The notes under the pieces were generated by a model, which made no database searches, had not been told where the DNA came from, and worked only from the letters and a program-made list of their open reading frames with translations. A stretch of 64,000 nucleotides of DNA from Rhynchopus sp. YZ270_cl-10 (taxonomy: Eukaryota > Euglenozoa > Diplonemea > Diplonemida > Diplonemidae): the NCBI GenBank assembly GCA_964035575.1, contig OZ037883.1:1178001-1242000 (forward strand), written 5' to 3'. Numbering within the stretch: the first letter of the stretch is position 1; each line of letters begins with the position of its first letter. This document shows, in pieces, positions 62,336 through 64,000 of the stretch. Made by a program: the position numbers and the translations under genes.

Positions 62336-62385
62336 ATCAAAAAAATGACTAAGCACAGAGAGGCTTAGTATCATCTTTACAAGCT
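62336..62385 (+). repeat. ACGAGAG-type hairpin repeat near TOP1
   Basis: GAATGTGATCAAAAAAATGA, CTAAGCACAGAGAGGCTTAG and TATCATCTTTACAAGC. The inner stem CTAAGC/GCTTAG is perfect around ACAGAGAG. It lies 210 bp upstream of the TOP1 start. Confidence 0.8.
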
Positions 62386-62596
62386 ATGGTGTGATTCAGG
62401 GGGTACGGACAACCCGCGGGAGAACCACGGGGGAACCATGGAGAACTGCTAGGGGCTATACCACCCCCTTACCGGAGCACCTTCGGGAGAACCACGGAGA
62501 ATCGGTTTGGTGGATCACACCAAGCTCTTCATCTTTTTTTTTTTCTCCCCCATCCATCCTCACAGCAGTCCTCCCCTCAGGGCCTTATCTGAAAAA

Positions 62597-63856
62597 ATGC
62601 CTGCCAAAAAGAAGGTGGTGGATAGTGACGACGAATCTTCGGAAGAAGAGGAAAGGAACGAAGATGAGTCATCTGACGACGAAGAAGAAGACGACAGCAG
62701 CAGCGAGGAGGTTGTGAAGAAGGCGTCCAAGAAGGGCGCGAAGAAGGCTGCGAAGAAGAGTGCAAAGAAGGGCGCGAAAAAGCCTGCCGCCAAACGAGGC
62801 AAGAAAGTGGTCGACAGCGACTCAGACGAGTCAGAGGAGGATGACTCCTCTTCTGAAGACCCCAAAGCTAAGAAAGGTAAAGCCGGCAAAAAACCTGCCA
62901 AAAAAGCTGCCGCAAAACCGAAGAAGAAGAAGGAAGAAGAAGAAGAAGAGGACGACTCTGAGAAATGGTGGAACCAACCTCTTGAACAAGTTTTCCACGG
63001 TGGGAATATTAAGTGGAAAACCCTCAAGCACAACGGACCTATATTTGCCCCCCCATACGTCCGCCATGGTGTACCAATCAAATACGAAGGCCAAACATTC
63101 ACGATGACCGACGCTGAGGAGGAGGTGGCAACAATGTTCGCTGTGATGCGCGAGTCGCCTTATTACCAGGTGGAGACCTTTAGGGAAAACTTTTTCGCGT
63201 CATGGCGGGCGGTTTTGCACAGGCGGAAGGAAGGCCGTATCATCACAAAGCTAGCACTGTGCAACTTTGATAGAATCTGGGAATGGTATCTCCGCGAGAA
63301 AGAAAAGAAGAATTCGCGCAGCGCTGCCGAAAAAAAGCTAGAACGCGAAAAGGTAGCAAAAGAGACCGAACCCCACCGCTTCGTCATATGGGACGGCCGC
63401 AAGGAAAAGGTCGCAAACCCCGCCATCGAACCCCCCGGCCTCTTCCGAGGCCGTGGTCTCCACCCCAAGCAAGGCAACGTCAAAAGACGCATCCACCCCG
63501 AGGACGTGACCATCAACTGCGAGGATGTCAAGAACCCCCCAAAAGCACCAGAAGGTCACAAATGGGGCTCTGTGGTTCGCGAGCCTACAGTGACCTGGCT
63601 CGCAAAGTGGAACGATACCAACACGGGGGACGTGAAGTACACGATGCTTGACAAGTCTGGTGCACTCAAGCAGATTGCGGACAGAGAAAAGTTTGAGAAG
63701 GCACGCAGGCTGAAGGACGTCATCAAAGATGTGCGCAAGGACTACGAGAAAGGGTTCCTCTCGAAGGATAAGTCGATCGTGCAGCGTAGTGTGGCAATGT
63801 ACTTCATCGACAAACTGGCGCTGCGTGTGGGTGGGGACAAGGGCGAGGAAGAGGCG
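62597..63856 (+). CDS. TOP1: DNA topoisomerase I (type IB), first exon
   Basis: Exon 1 encodes 420 residues; the donor GCG|GTATGT is phase 0 and the gene continues beyond the window. Residues 1-135 are an unstructured Lys/Glu/Ser-rich nuclear-targeting tail (KKGAKKAAKKSAKKGAKKPA). The core begins KWWNQPLEQVFHGGNIKWKT, then KHNGPIFAPPYVRHGVPIKY, RESPYYQVETFRENFFASWR, FRGRGLHPKQGNVKRRIHPE and AMYFIDKLALRVGGDKGEEE, all typical of eukaryotic TOP1. The catalytic Tyr and most of the active-site domain lie downstream. TOP1 relaxes supercoils during transcription and replication in the nucleus. A CCTCAG acceptor-like site ends 16 nt before the start (62580). Confidence 0.95.
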
Positions 63857-64000
63857 GTATGTAATCCCTTCTCTTTTTCCCCCCTGAGGACATACCATTA
63901 TCTTTGGGTGATCTATGAACGGGAGAGCTTTTTCACTAGGTCTCAGCAGCGTCTCACAGACCCTCACGGCCTGTTGTGTGTCTCACCGAGACGATCACAG
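63857..64000 (+). other. TOP1 intron 1 (partial) with MITE
   Basis: Begins GTATGTAATCCC. From 63906 to the window end it contains a GGGTGATCTATGAACG-ended MITE whose right inverted repeat is cut off after GAGACGATCACAG. The acceptor is outside the window. Confidence 0.85.
63906..64000. mobile_element. MITE, GGGTGATCTATGA family, in TOP1 intron
   Basis: Starts GGGTGATCTATGAACGGGAG and continues CACTAGGTCTCAGCAGCGTC and TGTCTCACCGAGACGATCAC, matching 60764-60877 closely and 5884-5983 in reverse. Probably complete or nearly so at the window edge. Confidence 0.8.

Larger units (their letters stand above)
59896..62596. other. Intergenic region with MITEs and hairpin repeats
   Basis: An 11-bp perfect hairpin CACCTCAGTCC/GGACTGAGGTG at 60020-60047 next to a GATTGTTGGTACAA repeat; the CACGGTG MITE with a nested MITE (60681-61032); AGCTCGACTGAG (61246-61312) and TTCGAT (61352-61425) repeats; ACGAGAG-type hairpins at 61706-61745 and 62336-62385. 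From 62390 the leader of TOP1 has repeated GGGAGAACCACGG units. Confidence 0.7.

Noticed and set aside
62560-63102. - strand Ser/Phe-rich frame of 180 residues
   Set aside because: Antisense of the Lys/Glu-rich TOP1 N-terminus.

Overview
This is nuclear DNA of a eukaryote. It has GT-AG introns in conserved host genes (SKP1, DNA topoisomerase I and others), GC-balanced coding regions, and long AT-rich spacers full of poly-A/T and poly-C tracts, microsatellites and transposons. I cannot name the species; a free-living protist fits best. Every host gene I can support lies on the + strand, over more than 45 kb. Several start codons sit just downstream of a pyrimidine tract plus AG. This resembles the one-way gene arrays of lineages that use spliced-leader trans-splicing, but that reading is inference.

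Layout. Positions 1-5455 hold a LINE on the - strand. ORF1 combines an RNase H-like region, an OTU protease-like domain and a coiled coil; ORF2 is AP-endonuclease plus reverse transcriptase and runs off the left edge. About 12 kb of repeat-rich DNA without recognisable genes follows. Then come SKP1 (18092-19024, with a 19-nt last exon) and a multi-exon MGCC protein gene (20353-22001). A 6.9-kb inverted-repeat element (23305-30212) carries inside it a second, two-gene transposon (25788-29731). Next are a multi-pass membrane protein gene (32020-34296), an MGCC/SLK-repeat protein (37016-37939), a large unknown protein (39554-42202), a WDR20/creC-like WD40 protein (46770-49340), a protein with cyclic-nucleotide-binding-like domains (52256-54817), a NYN-domain protein (55300-56214), a class B DnaJ (56681-57694), a J-less DnaJ C-terminal paralogue (59305-59895), and the first exon of topoisomerase I (62597-63856).

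Mobile DNA. Three elements (23305-30212, 42757-43652, 49976-51986) all begin CATA, end TATG, have 6-bp target duplications, and carry arrays of a short GC-rich motif just inside their ends. They look like one uncharacterised group. Two hAT-like non-autonomous elements (8-bp duplications), a 1-kb fold-back element and several small MITE families are also present. The spacers contain short dispersed repeats that fold into hairpins, notably one with an ACGAGAG loop, and tRNA-like repeats.

How the genes work together: the host genes are unrelated housekeeping or signalling genes (ubiquitin ligase subunit, WD40, chaperones, topoisomerase, RNA-processing-type NYN protein). Only the two DnaJ-type genes form an obvious pair.
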